Positions 1 to 11,490 are shown, numbered from the stretch's first letter. The stretch: 64,000 bases of DNA from Diphasiastrum complanatum (GCA_029204225.1 CM055095.1:21071348-21135347), one strand, 5' to 3'. Numbers and translations: made by a program. Notes: generated from the sequence alone by a model not told the origin.

Positions 1-169
1 CATTATTGTGCACATTGAATCTAATTCTAACATAAGCGACTCTTGTATGAGGCCAAAAGGCCAAACAAGTAGCAAAAATAGAAAATTGAGTATTTTCATG
101 AGCAATACAATTGGCTACCATAAAATGGAAGTAAAGAGAGTGGTAGTAGCATCAATGGCAATCCTCCCA

Positions 170-580
170 ATCTCATAGGTCATGAGGAGGGTTACGGACA
201 GTACGAGTCTTAAGCCATATTACAATTGATATTATCTTATCAAGAAGGTTGAGTTTTGAAGAATAATCAAGAAAGTTCTCATTTTCGAATGAATGTTGCA
301 AATGCACTAAATTCCTAAAAGCATGTGAGTTGATGGAATCGCCACCACAAACTATGCTAGAATCAAATGTTTCATCATAGTCAATACTGAGCATATCCCT
401 TGGCAACTAGTCTTGTTTTACAATTTTTCACACTACCATCTTGATTAAGCTTGATCTTAAAGACCCATTTGCAAGTAGTAACATTTTTCTTTGATGGAGG
501 ATCAACAATTTTACATGCATCAATCTCAAGCAATACATCTTATGCACTCTTCATTGTATCAAGTCAATTTTTTGTTCTTA
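170..580 (-). pseudogene. Ty1/copia reverse transcriptase remnant
   Basis: Read on the minus strand this encodes the start of a copia RT domain: a CKWVFKIKLNQDG stretch, then [10 protein letters not shown], then (after a frame break) IDYDETF. These match the conserved N-terminal RT block of Ty1/copia polyproteins. Downstream the frame continues for about 60 residues but diverges. There is no complete domain, no YVDD and no recognisable LTR nearby. It is an old fragment, not a gene. Confidence 0.75.
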
Positions 581-1195
581 AAGTCTCATTCACACCTGAA
601 GGAACATAATCGAAAGTAATAATAAGAGAAAATAAAATTAAAAAATACAATCCTCGAGTTGCAATTGCTTTCCTCTCTTTCATTGAACAAGATTGAATAG
701 ATTAGAAAAGTCTTCTCTTAAATATTCAACACCAATTGCACTAATTCATTATTCTAAATAGGATTTCTTATACAAGATCTCTAGTTACCGTACAGACTTA
801 GAGATAGATATTTATTGGTTACATAAGGATGAGACAACCACTAGTAAAGATATTCTTCTTGATTGGTCCAATATTCCCATGAAGAGGACCCGCAAGCATG
901 CATCTCCTAAAAATAGTAGTAAGCTTCAAGAAAAGCACCCTGCGTGTGTAAGTCCAACCCGATGGTCACATAGAGATTTGATTAATTGGAAAGTCAATAA
1001 AAGGACTTTAGTCCTTTTTGCGGGACTTTTAATGTCGCAGGGCCTAAAAGTCAAGTTAGTGAATAAAATAGGGGTTCCCACCAAAATTCGTTTTTTAAAT
1101 TGGGTCCTCCAATTATGAATGGATTCCCTCCACTTTTTAGATGCTTAGGTTAGAATTAACCAATAGGAATTGAGGCGCCCATCTCCTCAATCCAC
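581..1195. other. No gene seen; probable U3 of the LTR that ends at 1,713
   Basis: I recognise no coding homology here. Because a TATA box (1,196) and a primer-binding site (1,717) follow, the right part of this stretch is probably the U3 of a plus-strand LTR. I could not find the LTR's left boundary, and no second LTR copy is in the window to define it. Confidence 0.4.
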
Positions 1196-1203
1196 TATAT
1201 AAG
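1196..1203 (+). promoter_or_regulatory. TATA box of a putative LTR promoter
   Basis: TATATAAG lies about 520 bp upstream of the tRNA-Asp primer-binding site. That places it where a plant LTR promoter would start transcription, at about 1,225-1,235. The role is inferred from position and motif only. Confidence 0.5.
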
Positions 1204-1224
1204 TGAAAATTTCAAAATCATGGT

Positions 1225-1266
1225 ACATTCTTGATCCATTCCTCTTATGGAATGGATCAAGAATGT
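1225..1266. repeat. Perfect 18-bp inverted repeat (hairpin) with 6-nt loop
   Basis: The arm ACATTCTTGATCCATTCC (1,225-1,242) is followed by TCTTAT and then its exact reverse complement (1,249-1,266). The first base lies 22 bp past the TATA box, so a transcript from this LTR would begin at or inside the stem. Confidence 0.9.
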
Positions 1267-1360
1267 CCTTGCTCTCTATCTCTTTTTTTTCATCTCTCAT
1301 GCTTTCTTTGTGTCTGCTAATTCTTGGATTTGATGCTTATTGGGATTGTCATTTTTATGC

Positions 1361-1488
<128 letters not shown>

Positions 1489-1489
1489 A

Positions 1490-1713
1490 GAGTAAGCTTC
1501 TATCTTTGTGGACTTATTGTTAATGGATGTAAGGTTAATGCTTAATGTTAATGGATCTTAGTGTTAGATGTGGATTGTAAGCACATGCTGGAATTTGGAT
1601 TATGTTATCGCTCTTATGGGAACGAACCTTCGTGTGACAACTAACCTCATCTTCTTCATGCTTGTGTTCTTGGATCTAGGATTGAGGCTAGGATAAGATA
1701 TTGCCCACTACAA
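1490..1713 (+). mobile_element. 3' end of an LTR
   Basis: The stretch ends in CACTACA, three bases before a strong primer-binding site. That is the expected arrangement for an LTR terminus (..CA). The LTR probably extends left through the microsatellite and TATA box, but its start is not defined here. Confidence 0.55.
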
Positions 1714-1716
1714 TTT

Positions 1717-1734
1717 TGGCACCGTTGCCGGGGA
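1717..1734 (+). other. Primer-binding site complementary to tRNA-Asp
   Basis: TGGCACCGTTGCCGGGGA matches the complement of the plant tRNA-Asp 3' end at 17 of 18 positions (A for G at the fifth). tRNA-Asp priming is typical of some plant Ty3/gypsy lineages such as Tat/Athila. All other primer sites in this window are of the initiator-Met type. Confidence 0.85.
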
Positions 1735-2640
1735 GCTACGCCAATTGTTCAGATTGGAGCATGTTTGGATGGATGTTATCTTGCATTAGGCATTTTGTTT
1801 TGGCATAAGTAGGGTCAAAATTGCATGTTAGGGTTAGATTGAGAGTGATTTTGCTTGATTTTTGATTGTTGAGCAGGGGAATCTATTCAGATCATCATTT
1901 TTAAGATCCATTTGGATCTGAGAAATTCGAGAAAACAACAAAAAACGGTCATTTCTGCCAGATTTGATCAAAAAGGAGACAAAATTGTCATCAGATATGA
2001 TAACTTCTGGCCCTCTTACAAGAAACCTTCGTCGAGTTGCAGACAACTTCGGTTTCACTCACAGTCCCTTCAAATTGATCTGTCAAGATCATCCAAAAAG
2101 TATAATTTTATCCTCGCCAAGCTGCAAAAACCTTATTATTCGCCTGAAAGAACCTTCACTAATTCTACCCTAGTTTCATATGTGTCAAATTTGCCCATTG
2201 TGAAGTCGACAAAGGTTATTTTTACCAGATTTGTCAAAAACAACCAGATCAGTGATTTTGTTATCCAAAATAGCAGTGAAGAACCTTTGTCGAGTCATTC
2301 TTCACCTAAGAAACCTTCGCCTGTACTATTTTTAGGTTCTGATCTACCAAATCTAGCCACTACCAAATTTTTGAGACATTTTGTTTTATTCTTGATTTGT
2401 TTCTGAAAAATCCTGATTTTAGAAGTGTCGATTACTTGATCAAAGATCTTTTTTCACAAAAAAAAAATCCAAAATCTAATTATTGTCAAGTGAAAGAATT
2501 TTCACAGATCTGATCTGAGATAGGAATTTGATTGAAAAATCTAGATCCAATCTCATTGTCTGATTGAACGGACGTTCCACCTGTGATTGTTAGAAGGTCA
2601 CATCAATTAGAGATACCTGATGCGAAATAATGTGGGGGAC
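1735..2640. other. Leader-like region after the tRNA-Asp site, no recognised protein
   Basis: A 164-codon plus-strand ORF (1,912-2,406) is present but resembles no gag or pol domain I know. It contains repeated short phrases (AAACCTTCG-type, at about 2,020, 2,285 and 2,308) and repeated Ser/Pro/Lys codons. It looks like the leader of the element primed at 1,717. The element's coding region is absent. Confidence 0.4.
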
Positions 2641-2759
2641 TTCGAGCACTTCGAAGTTGGACAATCGCGGATTAACTGATGTGAGGCTCAGGTGGAGTCA
2701 ATCAGACCGAGCGAAGCTACTGCTTCATGTCGACGATCAATCCTCCTCTGAACTACAAA

Positions 2760-3245
2760 CTGACACTGCAGATCTAATTTAAAAACTTTATAAACAATAG
2801 ATAATATTAATCAACTAAGATTGAGAAACAACGAAAGTATAATCTACTAATAACAAGCACCATAGAATCATTCACAGATTATGCACACAATGAGCAGATT
2901 GTTGCAACTCTTCTATTATCAGAATCGAGTTTAAAATCACAAAACCTTTTGGGCGTTGTCTGTTTCCTAGATCAGCATGTCGACGCAAGAGAGGAGTTCT
3001 CTCTCACGAGTAAAACTAGCTAGTGCTAATTCTATGTCTATAATTGTGGCAATGTGTGTCTGCAACTGCATGACTAACACACTTCCACTTTTCTGTTTGT
3101 ATTCAATCTCCAATATATAACATGTTGGGTCTGATTACAAAATCTGATTAGCTAAGCATTACAAGACAGTTTATGCTAGAAACATTAGCTAACTATGTCT
3201 TGCTACTTTGCTTAACTATATGGGCTTAACGGTTGGGTCGTGACA
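2760..3245 (-). mobile_element. 3' LTR of the minus-strand copia (left boundary uncertain)
   Basis: On the minus strand the LTR begins TGTCACGACCC at 3,245. A purine-rich tract (rc of 3,246-3,260) lies between it and the RNase H region. A TATA-like TATATATTGG lies at about 3,110 on the minus strand. Its other end could not be placed; 2,760 is a guess. Confidence 0.45.
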
Positions 3246-3559
3246 TTCAAACTCTCATGCTTGTCGACTTGATCTCGAAGTTGTCGTACACGACTTTTTT
3301 TATTTTTTGTCAGGGGCTTCAGGCTTCAGGGTTCGGGGACTTCATGGGTGACCGCAATCTTCTTCGTTCTGGTTGTTGTAGTTTGTCTTCGTTGCCTTCG
3401 GGACTTCGGCCTTCGGCATTCGTTGCCTTTGTGGTTCCCTGGCGGTTTTCCTTGCCTTCGTTGGTCTTCGCAACTTCGACTCTGTGGTGCACTTCCATCA
3501 AAGCCATTTGTAGGACTTAGCAGTTGCCTACGGTGGTCTTTGTTGAAACCATTGGCATA

Positions 3560-5995
3560 GCAGTTGCGGACGATTGCGGTTTCTGTCTGTGGGCAGTTCT
3601 CGTGTATTTATGCAGATAATGGCTCGCAAGCTAGCAAGACTTTGTGGGTAGAAACTTTATGTTTCTTCAACTCCCTCTCAAAGCGTGGTAGACTTGTGAT
3701 TCCCAAGTTAGCCCTCTGCCTTTTAAACATTGCCTTATCTAAAGGCTTAGTGAAGATGTCGGCCACCATCTGCTTAGTTGGAATGAAAATGGTTTGCAAC
3801 TCGTTTCTCTCAACCAGATCCCTAATCAAGGGATACTTGATAGCAATGTGTTTCGTTCTTGAGTGAAACACAGGATCCATTGTCAGATGTATCGCAGATG
3901 TGTTGTCCATGTGTAGGATCAGTGGCTCGTTGGTGTTTTCTCCCAAACCATCTAGAAATTGTCTGAGCCATGTCAGCTCATTAGCCATTTTGGCTGCAAC
4001 AACATATTTTGCCTCACAAGATGATTGGATAGTTATTGTCTGCTTTCTGCTGATCCAAATAACAGCTGCATTGACTGCTATCGTGCATCCTCATGAGACG
4101 CTTTTGGAATCATTTTTTATTGATGTCCATCTTGCATCATTGTAGGACTCTATTTGGAGTCCTATATCTCAAGAATAGTAGAGTCCATAGTCCTTTGTGC
4201 TCTGCGGGTACTGCAAGATTTTCTTGGAAATCTTCCAGTGTGTCGGTCCTAAATTTATGTTAAATTGGTTCAAATATCTGAACATTGCATAAGCAATGTT
4301 CGGCCTTGTATTATTTGCCAAGTACATCAAAGAACCAATAAGCCTTCTATAAGGCTTATGTTGCATTGTCTCTCGGTCGGCGTTGTCTTTGGGATATTCT
4401 TCACTTGTGAGTATTGTGCCAGGTATCATAGGAGTATTTACTCCCTTGCAATTTGTCATTTGAAAATCATCAATTATCTTTTGAATGTATCTTGACTGGT
4501 ATAGATACAATCTTCCACCTTCAAGATCTCTATCAATTTGCAATCCTAGGTAGCATATCGCTACTCCTAGGTCCGATATTTCAAAGTGCCTTAAAATATC
4601 CTGCTTTACCTCTACAATCAATTTGTCGCACCTTGACATGATTAGTGTGTCATCTACATAGACACCGATAATAATGATCGTCCCATCTATGACTTTCACA
4701 TATACGTTGTAATCAGCCATTAAAGGCTGAAAACCTAAGGATCTTAGAGCTTGATCCTTGTTCTTGTACCACTGCCTAGCAAATTGTTTGAGTCCATAAA
4801 TGCTTCTCTACATTTTGTAGGCATAGTCAGGAAATGACTCACAAGTAAAACTTGTTGGCTGGTCCATATAGACTTCTTCCTTCAGATCACCATCAAAAAG
4901 CCTGTCTTTTTGTCTACAATATGGATTTTCAGATTGTGGACTGCTGCATAAGCAAATAAAATTCGTATAAATGTATGATTGACTATAGGAGAAAAAGTTT
5001 CAGTGTAGTCCATACCATACTTCTGTGAAAATCCTTTGGCAACAAGCCTGGCTTTGTATCTTGATACATTGCCATCTGGTCCGTATTTGTATTTGTAGAC
5101 AGTCTTTCTATCAGCTGGTACTAGTTCAAGAGTCCAGACCTTGTTCTTCTTCATGGAGTCCATCTCTTCTTCCATGGCTTTTATCCATTTGCCCTTCTCG
5201 GAACTATCAATGGCTTCTTCATAAGTTTGCGAGTCACCACCGAATCCACAAAACTCTTCTGTTGTCAAAGCTAGGTAGTCAAACACAAATCTGACTAGTG
5301 TTCTTCTCTCTTGTCGATCTCCTTGGAGATTTTGTAGGCACTTTGATGGCTTTGCCTTTGTCGAGTGTCTTGCTTTTGTTGACTGCTTTGCCTTTGTCAA
5401 CTACAAATATGATGTGTAGAGTAGGCATCTTGGATACAGGCTGCATATGGGACTGCTCATCATCTGAATTGTCACTCAGTTCATCTAGAATTTGAATATC
5501 TCCATCCAAATGCTCAGGGTCCACTCCCTCTATCGATGTCGGTAGGTTATAGTACTGCTTGCCAAGAATCTCGTAGTCAACTGGATCTTAGTTAGCCATT
5601 GTTCTTGTTTCATCGAATCTGACGTCTTTGACTGTCTTTACTTGATTAGTCTCTAGCACATTGATCATGTAGTATGATGAATGAATGTCATATCCTACAA
5701 GGTATCCTTCATCCAGCTTCTTTTGGAGCTTATCAGGAATGTGTGCATATGCAACACATCCACAAACACGTACATGAGCCAGATTTGGCTTGTTACTGCA
5801 CCACACTTCATGTGGAGTTGTGTGAGGAACACCTAATTTGCATGTCATGTTCTACAAGTAGGCTATAGGTAGGTAGTTGTAGCTACTACTTCAGCCCGTA
5901 GTGGTCTTGATGCCTTAGAATAGGCCATCATGCACCTTGCAGCTTCCATGAGAGTTCTGTTCTTCCTCTCAACAACACCGTTGTGTTATGGTGTT
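3560..5995 (-). pseudogene. Ty1/copia polyprotein remnant: integrase C-terminus, RT, RNase H
   Basis: Minus-strand pieces occur in the normal copia order. Integrase tail: HNGVVERKN near 5,985, then NKPNLAHVRVCGCVAYAH at about 5,750. RT entry: VWTLELVPADRKT, ARLVAKGFSQ and YTETFSPIV (5,170-4,970). RT core: YVDDTLIMS at about 4,650 and YLGLQIDRD. RNase H tail: HMDNTSAIHL, RTKHIAIKYP and DIFTKPLDKA (3,910-3,720). The frame is broken by stops and shifts between these blocks. One stop just before HNGVV is a CAA to TAA change. Everything upstream of the integrase catalytic Glu region is missing, because the element is cut at 5,995. Confidence 0.88.
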
Positions 5996-6675
5996 TGTTG
6001 GATTACTAATCGACTAATCGATTTTAATCCTCATCCATTATTTATCTAGTTCTGCGGATTTTTCCGTGTCTTTACACAGTCTGTAGATTTACAACTGTTT
6101 TTACACAGTCTGCAGAAATACACGAAGTTTGAAAATAGTGTCGCATTTTTCGCCTGTCAAAAATTATGAGTAAAATTGCAGTGTCACATTTTTTGCATTT
6201 TAGCGACACTGTCGCCTGTCAAGAATTACGATTAAATATGCAAAGTCGCATTCTTCGCATTTTTTCAAAGTGCCTCAAATATTAAGAAAATGACTCTGGC
6301 AAAATGTGGGGCCACCCTAAATGAGATTTAAAAACACTGTCGGGTTTTTCGCAAAAAGTCGACACTGTCGCTTGTGGCAGTTTTAGTTCATTTCTGCAGA
6401 GTGAAAGTTTTAGTTCATTTATGTAGACAGACTATTTACGGCCAATTTTCACCGCTTATCAACAATCAATTTTTGAGAATGAACTGGATGAATGCCAGTG
6501 GACACCAGCCAACTGGCAATCGCATTTGACGACCTAATTACTTAGTATAAATCAGATATTCATACATCTCTCTTTTCAAGTTCTGAAACAACGCATCAAC
6601 ATTGTGAATTGTGAAGGAGTTGAGTGTTATTATACGACGCTTCATGCGCTCTTATCAAGCAGATCATTCACAATC
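5996..6675 (+). mobile_element. LTR-like insert between two copia remnants
   Basis: A non-copia block separates two integrase fragments. It opens TGTTGGATTACTAATC. It contains degenerate direct repeats built on GTCGC and CTGTCAARAATTA (about 6,140-6,260) and a TATAAAT at about 6,545, so it reads like a plus-strand LTR. I could not fix the right end or a matching target-site duplication. GTGTT occurs at 5,991 and again at 6,624, but the latter would give an end in GA rather than CA. Confidence 0.4.
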
Positions 6676-8745
6676 AGAACCCAAAACTTGTGAGGTAGGC
6701 CCTTTGCCTTGAGCATGCATCGAGCCATCTCCATAATCGTGCAATTCTTTCTTTCGGCAACACCATTTTGTTGAGGTGTATAAGGGGTTGTCATTTGATG
6801 ATGGATACCTTTGCTTTGAAGATAAGTACCGAACGTATTCTTTATATTTTTCCCTCCTCGGTCGATACGTAAGATTTTCAAAGAGTGCCCAAACTGGTTT
6901 TCTATCATTGTTAGAAAATCCTTGAAGCGTTGAAAAACTTCAGATTTTGCCTTCATAGGATAAATCCATGTAAATCTTGCAAGGTCATCAATAAAAGTAA
7001 CAAAGTACTTACATTTTCCAATGGATTCGGTCCTCATTGGACCACATACATTACTATGAACCAGATCAAATTTGCCATCAACTCGAATAGTTCCATCAAT
7101 TGGAAAAGCTTGCCTTTGAAATTTTCCAAGTATGCATCATTCGCATACATGTCTTTCGGGATGCTCAACATTAGGAATGTCTTCAACCATATTGAATCTC
7201 TTCAACATCTTCAAGCTAGCAAAGTTGAGATGTCCAAACCTAGCATGCCATAATTCAGCCAACTCCAAAGAATATGAACTTGATGCAACAAGACAAAAAG
7301 ATGATGAAGCTCTTCGCTCATAGGTATCCATAAGGAACAATCCATCACGTAATGTTCCCGAAGCAATGATCATAAGAGATCTCTTTGGGTCTTTGATAAG
7401 ACATTTGTCTTCTTTTAATTGCACAACCAATCCTTGGTTCATAATTGTAGACGCCGAAATGAGATTCTTTTTTATTTTTGGAACATAAAGTACATTACGA
7501 ATGTACTTCTCCTCACCGTTGGGTAAGATAATGGGGATCACTCCAATACCTTTGATAGGATAAGTGGTGTTATCAACACCCTGAACTTTGCTTACATCAT
7601 GCACTTTCACAAGCTTTGTGAAGACCTCTTTGTGATAAGTCATATGACGTGTGGCACCGCTATCAATCACTCAATCAATAGATGAAAAAACAGCAACTTG
7701 TAAAGCTAAAGATGAGCTGTTTTCTGCTGAAAAACCAGCAAGATTTGAAGTGGCAGCAATCTCGTCTTTAGGAGAGATGAGATTATTAGTGACAAAAGCA
7801 TAATCATTATTGAAAAGATTATCCTCCTTTCCAAATTGTTCCAAAGTAATGATTGTGGTACTTGTATCGTTACCTTTCTCTTTTTCCTTTGCAAGCCTCT
7901 TCCTACATTCTTTGATGTGATGCCCAAACTTCTTGCAATAGTGGCACTTACCCTTCTTCTTGGAGCCTTGATCTTGAGCTTCCTTAGATTTTTTATCATC
8001 TTTGGAAGTGTGGAAAGAAGGCTTCCCTTTCCACTTGCCTTTGCCTTTGCCTTTTGCAAAGAAAGCTTGATCTTCTTGTTCACCAAAGTTGATCCTTGTT
8101 TGTTCTTCTTGAAGAAGTAAGCCAACAAGTTCGTCGAAGGAGATTTGTTGTCCCCTAAGAGAAATGCTCAATGATGACACAAATGGAAGGTAAGAATTAG
8201 GAAGAGAGTTAAGAGTAATAGATACAAATTGTGAGTTCTCAATCACCTCATCAATACTAAGAAGCTCCTCTCGAAGATCCTTGATCTTCGTCAAGTGATT
8301 TGTAAGCAAATCACCTTCTTGCATCTTCAAGATAGAAAGTTAATTTCGAAGATATACCACTTTTGCCGCATTCTTTACTTGAAACATCTTGGCAAGAGTC
8401 TCCCAAGCACTTTTGGAAGTCTTGCATGATCTAATATGAGAAAGGATAAATCTCTTCACTGATAATACAATGACGGAATGTGCTTGTGCATCTCGTCGAT
8501 CCCACTTCTTTTGCTCATCGGAAGACACCTCTGTAGATGAAGAAGTAGTTGTTCTAGATGGTGTAATAGGTGCCAAGGCGACGGCCTCTCTTCGTCACCA
8601 TTAACTACTTCCCACAAACATTTAGCAATTAGAAGATTCTTTATCATGTAGCACCACAAGGAATAGTTTGTGCCATCCAGCCTATCTTCATTAAATAAAG
8701 AACCAATAGACTCCGATTCTTTAGCCATAAAAAAAATCAGCTTAT
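6676..8745 (-). pseudogene. Ty1/copia gag-protease-integrase remnant
   Basis: Minus-strand reading starts near 8,730 with MAKESESIGSLFNEDRLDGT, a typical copia gag opening. It continues through a gag core, a CHYCKKFGHHIKEC zinc knuckle (about 7,930), protease IDSGATRHM (7,670), the pre-integrase LWHARFGHLNF block, and the integrase motifs HSNVCGPM, RIDRGGKN and PQQNGVAERKN. It ends at HKFW (6,681), so the rest of integrase, RT and RNase H are absent. In-frame stops break it. LRN*LS is CAA to TAA at 8,340. A TGA directly before VIDSGA replaces the usual Trp codon TGG. A TGA follows HVCE near 7,135. Its LTR and primer site lie upstream at 9,316-9,852. Confidence 0.9.
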
Positions 8746-9315
8746 AGTAGATAGGAAATAGACTTTCCAAGACAAAATCTACTCAAAGGGCAGCAACCTC
8801 AAAGCTGAAATTATGAGCACAATAGATTGCAATACTCCACATGCAATTTGCTGCTCAAGTAATGAAATAGGTGGCTGATTTCTGCACAAAAAACAAAATG
8901 CTCACAAATAGGTAGTCTTCAAATGAAGCCAAAACCAAAACCAGAAATTTGTGGCTGAAAAGAGTGCACACTATGTGCATATAGAGCTGATGGTAGCGCC
9001 CTACTCCAAGCTCACCAACAGGGAAATTTCAGCAAGAAATGTGTCCAAAACACATGTATCTTCATTTAAGAAATAAATTTGAAATTTTCAGCATGTACTT
9101 GAGTCAAGATCACATGCAATTGGTTTGAGCATGGGCACCCTACTGCTAGCTCTCAAATAGGTGAAGATGCCCTGCAATTTTCTGCAAAAAAGTTATAAGA
9201 TGATGAACATATTCTTCTCCTACAAAATCAGCAACTTGATGATTTTTACAACTAAAAGGGAAAGAAGATAGCTTCCTATTGGGCGCCCTCCTGCAAGCAA
9301 TATGATCACCTAAAG
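8746..9315 (-). other. Copia 5' leader with repeated GGGCGCCCT-type motif
   Basis: This is non-coding sequence between primer site and gag. On the plus strand it carries three related blocks, AGCGCCCTACTCCAAGC (8,995), GGGCACCCTACTGCTAGC (9,133) and GGGCGCCCTCCTGCAAGC (9,281). The last is also repeated in the leader of the related element at 32.9-33.6 kb. Confidence 0.6.
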
Positions 9316-9327
9316 GCTCTGATACCA
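9316..9327 (-). other. Primer-binding site, initiator tRNA-Met
   Basis: The reverse complement reads TGGTATCAGAGC, the standard plant copia primer site. It directly abuts the LTR beginning at 9,328. Confidence 0.92.
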
Positions 9328-9852
9328 TGTAGGAAACAGAAGACTAAGGATCCAGGATCTTAACTATTCAATCACACAAAGCATTCTCAAAAGAAAGCAA
9401 GAGATGGCTAGAAACCCTCTTGTAGAAACTCGTGGACAGCCAAGAAGAATAGTCAGTATTGCTTACAAAAGTGTCTTATACAAATGGGATGCACACATAT
9501 ATATAGTCCGAGATGACTATCTAACTTCATGACTATTGGCTATTCAACTACTTGACTATTGGCTTTCCAACTACTTGACTATTGGCTGTCCAACTACTTG
9601 ACTATTGACTATTCAACTTTCTATAAGTTACATAGAAGGAATAAGGTACCTCCAATATGTCAAGTTGGGGTACTTAATGTCACAATTAGGCCTAGCGGAC
9701 CCATGAGTCCCTACCAAATTAATTTCATACTAACTTAGCTAACTCTAAGTTTAGTAGGCCTAATATAATAAATGACCATGGTTACACAACTCTCGACCTT
9801 TTCGGTCAAAGTAACCTATGGTAATGTAAGGAATTCCATTTACATTCCAACA
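9328..9852 (-). mobile_element. 5' LTR of the minus-strand copia
   Basis: It runs from TGTAGGAAAC to ATTCCAACA (plus orientation), TG..CA ends with an imperfect terminal inverted repeat. Between about 9,520 and 9,620 it holds four copies of a 23-bp tandem repeat (CAACTACTTGACTATTGGCT-like). A block near 9,778 (CCATGGTTACACAA.. to ..AAAGTAACCTATGG) is shared with the LTRs at 30.6-34.1 kb, so the two elements belong to one broad family. No matching 3' LTR is present. Confidence 0.82.
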
Positions 9853-10489
9853 TATCAATCGATGTGGAGCTTCATGCATGCTTGGAAGAGATACGTTTAA
9901 CAGTTCATGTGGGACTTCATATATTTCTTCAACATTTCTCAAAAAGTTTACCAATAAAATGTTTGTTAAAAAATAATCATATTGAGTATCTTGAGAAAGC
10001 AGTTTCATATATGTAAATTTAGTAGTATTTTTTTGACTAACGAAACGACAAATGTCAATCTCCAATCGCATAATGCTTGTAACCCACTGGACACCTATAC
10101 TTGTGAAAGCTTTCCAGAAGTGGAATATGCTTTAGTGCCAACTCAGGTCCCTCACCAGCTTGTGGAGAGCATAATAGAACAAATCATTGTAGTTTTCGAG
10201 TGGGCACGTCAATTACATGAGAACGTAAAGGGAAGCATTAGCTATGACTTGCATCCTCACACAACTTAAGCAAAAGCTTGGCTTTATTCGTGATTAGAGG
10301 CTCCCAACCAAAAAATTTTAATCTTTGAAACCTTTTATCATAACAAATGGTTGTTAATAATTTAGTTTGTTTTGAGTTATCAAGAAATGATAAGAAATTG
10401 AGCTCAAACACACTTCAACACTATCATCCCATAAATGTGTTTTGTTATCATGTAGATCAATGCTCTGATTAAGAAATTGAATAGTCTCA
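9853..10489. other. No feature recognised
   Basis: AT-rich sequence without a coding domain or repeat boundary I can support. Reading frames are short and lack family motifs. Confidence 0.5.
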
Positions 10490-10795
10490 AAATAGATGAA
10501 TACGCTTTTAGGCCAAGTCGTGAATGTGAGAAAATATACAAGTAATCTTTTGGCTAATCCTTTCTTGTTCTTTATTGACCATCAAGTTCTATTGTATTTG
10601 GTGAATACAAAATATTCTAGTAGAAAGATTACTAGGCGACAATTGCTACCTACCTCAATTACTTGGGTTAACATTTGGCATATTAAAGGGAGTAAAAAGA
10701 CCTTGCACTTCACCTTCTACAAAACAATAATACTGACCCTTATATTGAGGTATCAGTTGAATTGGCCACTATTTACCAGACACTATAGCAAATAG
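10490..10795 (+). pseudogene. Ty3/gypsy RNase H scrap
   Basis: The plus-strand frame reads LLANPFLFFIDHQVLLYLVN followed by RKITRRQLLP, which parallels the FxxxTDHQALxYLVN..GRIxRWLLLLQEF block of plant gypsy RNase H. The conserved D-H-Q is kept. The sequence diverges quickly after it, and no RT, integrase or LTR flanks it. Confidence 0.6.
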
Positions 10796-11285
10796 TCCTT
10801 CCTTCCTTCGCTCCATACACCCATAGCAACATACAACGTCAACTAGAGACATGCAAAGATCTCACATTACCATACGAATTATTTCAGAGTACATGCATAG
10901 ATGGCCACCATCGTGATAATAATGTAACTGATAAACTAATGCAAGATGAACACAATATAAACTGATTAATTTGGGCATAGCAACAGTAATCGTGGAGAGA
11001 TGATGAGAACTCATTGAAATTCTGCACCAACTTCATCATGTGAAAGTAGTTTCTAGCTAACAAAGCTTTTTTCAAATCTTTGCATCAATATGGTGGATTG
11101 ACTTTATAAAGACATATGTTGTAACAAATAAATCTTGGACAAACATTAAGTATGGATGTGAATGATAACTAAGCTTCAGAGGAGATTAGTATGTTAAAAG
11201 TGACTTCCCTAAGGAGTTAGCTTCTTTCCATGGACTTTCTTATGTACAGCGAGGGAACCTTGTCCACTATCCATGCAAGGGTCCA

Positions 11286-11490
11286 GCAGGGTTGGCTCAA
11301 TTGGTTAGCTTTGTATCCAAAGTTTCTTTGGTCTCAACTTCAAGCACCACTTGGAAACCAAGATGCACTATCCATACAAGGATCTTTGTCCAATAATGGA
11401 CCCTTGCTTAGTGTGCACTTGTCCATGAGACCTTCCTGGGCCTATCATAGTCCTCTATATAGCTATGTAATCCTCATAAAAAAAGTTAAC
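11286..11490 (+). mobile_element. Possible tRNA-derived SINE
   Basis: TGGCTCAATTGG at about 11,294 fits the RNA polymerase III A-box consensus (TRGCNNARYNGG) exactly and continues GTTAGC as in tRNA heads. A weak B-box-like GGTCTCAACTTC lies about 36 bp downstream. The block ends in a short A run near 11,480. No target duplication was found, so this is tentative. Confidence 0.4.

Noticed and set aside
3233-3520. Plus-strand ORF near the copia 3' end
   Set aside because: It is antisense to the copia RNase H tail and polypurine region, with no recognised domain.
9513-9620. Possible CRISPR-like array
   Set aside because: The 23-bp repeats are directly adjacent without spacers and lie in an LTR of a eukaryotic element.
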